Assembly (NCBI GenBank): GCA_001803705.1
Contig: MHDY01000193.1
Coordinates: forward strand, 1 to 6,498
Length of the DNA stretch: 6,498 nt
Origin: Nitrospirae bacterium GWC2_56_14
GTDB lineage: Bacteria > Nitrospirota > UBA9217
Direction of reading: 5' to 3'
The number at the start of each line of letters is the position of its first letter. Positions within the stretch are counted from its first letter, which is position 1. Positions 3,852 through 6,498 of the stretch are shown here, in pieces. Under the pieces are notes generated by a model that saw only the letters and a list, made by a program, of their open reading frames with translations, made no database searches and was not told the DNA's origin. A program made the position numbers and the translations under genes.

Positions 3852-6498
3852 ATGACCATAATGCATCTCTTTCGTACCCCGGCGCTCTCTGCTTACCAGA
3901 CCTCCGGCCTTCTTACAACTGCTCAGCAGAAAGTCTCTCCCGCTATTCAGAAGATCGAAACGGAATTCTGCTTTAACGCAGCGGCGGAAAGCCCGCTCTC
4001 AGCAGACGAGATGCGTCTGCTCCGCTGGCTCCTGACCGAGACCTTCGAGCCGAAGAACTTTTCTGATACGAGCTTTCTCACCCTGAACCCTGGACCCCGG
4101 ACCCAGGTCTTAGAAGTTGGTCCCCGCATGAACTTCACCACTGCCTGGTCCTCCAACGCGGTCTCTGTATGCCAGGCCTGCGGCATAAAAAAGATCACGC
4201 GCATCGAGCGCTCTCGGCGCTACCGGCTCAACTTTGCGCAGAACGCTTCGCTCACCAAAGACCAGGAGAAGGCCTTCCTCAGCCTCGTGCACGACCGCAT
4301 GACCGAGTGCCCTTATCCAAAGCCGCTCGAAACCTTCGAGACCGGCATCAAGCCTGAACCGGTGCGCGTCATTCCGCTCATGGAAGAGGGAAGACCTGCG
4401 CTCGAAAAGATCAACCGCGAGATGGGTCTGGGCTTGGATGATTGGGACCTGGACTATTACACGCATCTTTTTGTAAAAGACATCAAGCGCAATCCGACTA
4501 ATGTGGAATGCTTCGACCTTTCGCAATCCAACAGCGAACACTCGCGCCACTGGTTCTTCCGCGGCAAGCTCGTTGTTGACGGCAAAGAAGTTCCCGAGAA
4601 CCTGATGAAGATCGTGAAGGCGACCTACGATGCGAACCCGAACAACAGCGTCATCGCCTTCAGCGACAACTCGAGCGCCATTACGGGCTACGACATCACC
4701 ACCATCGTACCCGAGACCATCGGCAAGCCGTCGCCCTTCCGCCCGACAAAACGGAAGTACCATGTCATCCTGACGGCGGAAACACACAACTTCCCGTCGG
4801 GCGTGGCGCCGTTCCCCGGAGCCGAGACCGGCACGGGAGGGCGCATCCGCGACGTGCAGGCCACCGGGACCGGCGGTCTCGTGGTGGCGGGTACGGCTGC
4901 CTACTGCGTGGGCAACCTGCGCATCCCGGGGTACGAGCTTCCCTGGGAAGACGCCTCATATTCTTATCCGAATAATCTTGCCTCGCCGCTCCAGATCGAG
5001 GTCGAGGCAAGCAACGGCGCATCGGACTACGGCAACAAATTCGGCGAACCGGTGATCCAGGGCTTTACCCGTTCCTTCGGCCTCCGGCTTCCCGACGGCG
5101 AGCGCAGGGAATGGCTCAAGCCGATCATGTTTTCCGCTGGCGTGGGCCAGATGGACGCCCGTCATACAGTAAAGACGGAAGCACAGAAGGGCATGCTCGT
5201 GGTCAAGGTCGGCGGACCGGCCTACCGCATCGGCATGGGCGGTGGAGCTGCCTCGTCCATGATCCAGGGCGAGAACGTTGCCGAATTGGATTTCAACGCA
5301 GTACAGCGCGGCGATGCTGAGATGGAACAGAAGATGAACCGCGTGATCCGCGCCTGCGTGGAGCTTGGGGAGAAGAACCCTATCCAGAGCATCCACGACC
5401 AGGGCGCCGGCGGCAACTGCAATGTGGTGAAGGAGATCGTGCATCCGGCAGGCGCGAAGATCGAGATACGGAAGATCATCGTGGGCGACGCAACGCTCTC
5501 GGTGCTCGAGATCTGGGGCGCCGAATATCAGGAGCAGAATGCGCTCCTCCTGAAACCGGAGCACGAGCAACTCTTCCGTTCGCTCTGCGAACGCGAGAAG
5601 ATCCCCGTGGCCATCATCGGCACGATCACCGGCAACGGCTACATCGTTTTATATGATGAGACAGACAAATCCACACCCGAGAACCTGGAGCTTGCCAAGG
5701 TGCTTGGCGACATGCCGCAGAAGGTGTTCACGCTCGACCGGAAAAAGACGGAGCTCAAACCGCTCGAACTTCCGAAGGATCTTACCGTACGGCAGGCGCT
5801 GGACCGAGTGCTGCGGCTTGTTTCGGTCGGGTCCAAGCGGTTCCTTACGAATAAGGTCGATCGTTCGGTCACCGGCCTGATCGCACGCCAGCAGTGCTGC
5901 GGCCCGCTCCAGCTCACGGTCTCAGACGTGGCGGTGATCGCGCAGTCACATTTCGGTTTGACCGGCGCTGCCATCTCGATCGGCGAGCAGCCGGTAAAAG
6001 AGCTTATCGATCCCGCTGCCATGGCCAGGATGAGCGTGGGCGAAGCACTCACGAACATTGTCTGGGCAAAGGTCTCCGGCCTGGGTGATATCCGGTGTTC
6101 TGCCAACTGGATGTGGGCCCCCAAGCTTCCGGGCGAAGGTTCGCGGCTTTATGACGCAGCGCTCGCCATGCGCGATGTGATGATCGAGTTCGGCATGGCA
6201 GTGGACGGCGGCAAGGACAGTCTATCCATGGCCGCAAAAGTGACGAACCCTGACGGAACTCACGAGACCGTGAAGTCACCCGGCACGCTCGTGATCTCCG
6301 CCTACGTCACCTGCCCGGATATCACGAAAACGATAACGCCGGACATCAAGATGCCGGGTAAAAGCAAGATCCTTTTCATCGATCTCGGCAACGGCCGGAA
6401 CAGGCTCGGCGGGTCAGCCCTTGCGCAGGTCTTCGGCCAGGTGGGTGACAAGTCCCCTGATCTCGACGACCCGCAGCTTCTCGTGAGGACGTTCAATG
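3852..6498 (+). CDS. purL: Phosphoribosylformylglycinamidine synthase, long single-chain form, N-terminal 882 residues (3' truncated by window edge)
   Basis: Catalyses the ATP- and glutamine-dependent conversion of FGAR to FGAM, step four of purine synthesis, in the cytoplasm. Visible in order: a PurS-like N-terminal domain (about 1-150), a linker with SQSNSEHSRHW (224-234), and the first AIR-synthase-like half. That half carries ETHNFPSGVAPFPGAETGTGG (E310, H312) and RIRDVQATG, SNGASDYGNKFGEP, and the HDQGAGGN motif (515-522). The second half has LTNKVDRSVTG, D692, E731 and N735, which match the Mg/ADP-site residues D679, E718 and N722 of Salmonella PurL as I recall them, and DGGKDSLSM (785-793). 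The glutaminase domain with its catalytic cysteine would lie beyond the window; the long form totals about 1,300 residues. The frame is open to the edge with no internal stop or frameshift. The start is ATG 3852, since an in-frame TAG at 3822 prevents extension. It reads closer to human PFAS than to the enterobacterial enzyme. It follows the bactofilin gene by 40 nt and is likely co-transcribed. Confidence 0.95.
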   Translation, partial: MTIMHLFRTPALSAYQTSGLLTTAQQKVSPAIQKIETEFCFNAAAESPLSADEMRLLRWLLTETFEPKNFSDTSFLTLNPGPRTQVLEVGPRMNFTTAWSSNAVSVCQACGIKKITRIERSRRYRLNFAQNASLTKDQEKAFLSLVHDRMTECPYPKPLETFETGIKPEPVRVIPLMEEGRPALEKINREMGLGLDDWDLDYYTHLFVKDIKRNPTNVECFDLSQSNSEHSRHWFFRGKLVVDGKEVPENLMKIVKATYDANPNNSVIAFSDNSSAITGYDITTIVPETIGKPSPFRPTKRKYHVILTAETHNFPSGVAPFPGAETGTGGRIRDVQATGTGGLVVAGTAAYCVGNLRIPGYELPWEDASYSYPNNLASPLQIEVEASNGASDYGNKFGEPVIQGFTRSFGLRLPDGERREWLKPIMFSAGVGQMDARHTVKTEAQKGMLVVKVGGPAYRIGMGGGAASSMIQGENVAELDFNAVQRGDAEMEQKMNRVIRACVELGEKNPIQSIHDQGAGGNCNVVKEIVHPAGAKIEIRKIIVGDATLSVLEIWGAEYQEQNALLLKPEHEQLFRSLCEREKIPVAIIGTITGNGYIVLYDETDKSTPENLELAKVLGDMPQKVFTLDRKKTELKPLELPKDLTVRQALDRVLRLVSVGSKRFLTNKVDRSVTGLIARQQCCGPLQLTVSDVAVIAQSHFGLTGAAISIGEQPVKELIDPAAMARMSVGEALTNIVWAKVSGLGDIRCSANWMWAPKLPGEGSRLYDAALAMRDVMIEFGMAVDGGKDSLSMAAKVTNPDGTHETVKSPGTLVISAYVTCPDITKTITPDIKMPGKSKILFIDLGNGRNRLGGSALAQVFGQVGDKSPDLDDPQLLVRTFN
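4080..4107 (+). repeat. Four-unit degenerate heptanucleotide tandem repeat inside purL
   Basis: Four consecutive 7-mers occur: ACCCTGA, ACCCTGG, ACCCCGG and ACCCAGG. They encode the loop TLNPGPRTQ just before LEVGPRMNFTT in the PurS-like domain. Because 28 is not a multiple of three, the peptide itself is not repetitive. Human PFAS appears about two residues shorter here. The period is exact, but with only four units chance is possible. Confidence 0.55.

Noticed and set aside
4110..4787. 225-codon antisense open frame within purL
   Set aside because: It is a shadow of the GC-rich purL coding frame; its peptide has no recognisable domain and the + strand matches PurL throughout.
4956..5570. 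204-codon antisense open frame within purL
   Set aside because: Same reason: it lies opposite conserved PurL motifs, and its length is expected from the codon bias of the + strand.

Overview
The window reads as an ordinary stretch of a bacterial chromosome. It has five protein-coding genes, all on the + strand, of which the first and last are cut by the window edges. The coding sequence is GC-rich, with many codons ending in G or C, and the gaps are more AT-rich. Three things suggest an anaerobic or microaerobic free-living bacterium of a Nitrospirota or deltaproteobacteria-like lineage: a hybrid-cluster protein, a chromosomal parA-parB-bactofilin cluster, and dispersed inverted repeats of the 'TTGCGAGgagcgAAGCGA' and 'CACGAAGGCAC' kinds. 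This assignment is inference; no rRNA or other phylogenetic marker is present.

Region 1 (1-1250) is the C-terminal two thirds of a hybrid-cluster protein (hcp). All visible hybrid-cluster ligands are intact, and a strong intrinsic terminator follows.

Region 2 (1251-1696) is a gap of about 450 bases without a credible gene. It holds a parS-like site (1260-1275), a 249-bp nested inverted repeat (1336-1584), and a leader with a weak -10-like hexamer before parA.

Region 3 (1697-3811) holds the chromosome-segregation pair parA (soj) and parB, overlapping by 23 nt. A hairpin-forming repeat and a bactofilin gene follow.

Region 4 (3852-6498) is the first 882 codons of a long-form phosphoribosylformylglycinamidine synthase (purL). 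It starts 40 nt after the bactofilin stop, so it is probably co-transcribed with it. Its sequence resembles eukaryotic PFAS more than the classical enterobacterial enzyme.

ParA, ParB and the parS-like site would form a ParABS origin-segregation system, and the bactofilin may supply a polar or cytoskeletal scaffold for it. Hcp (nitrosative stress) and PurL (purine synthesis) are metabolic neighbours with no evident functional link. I do not see a clearly undescribed system here. The most interesting items are the nested palindromic element, the parS-like site beside parAB, the PFAS-like PurL, and an arginine-to-alanine change at a DNA-binding position of ParA.
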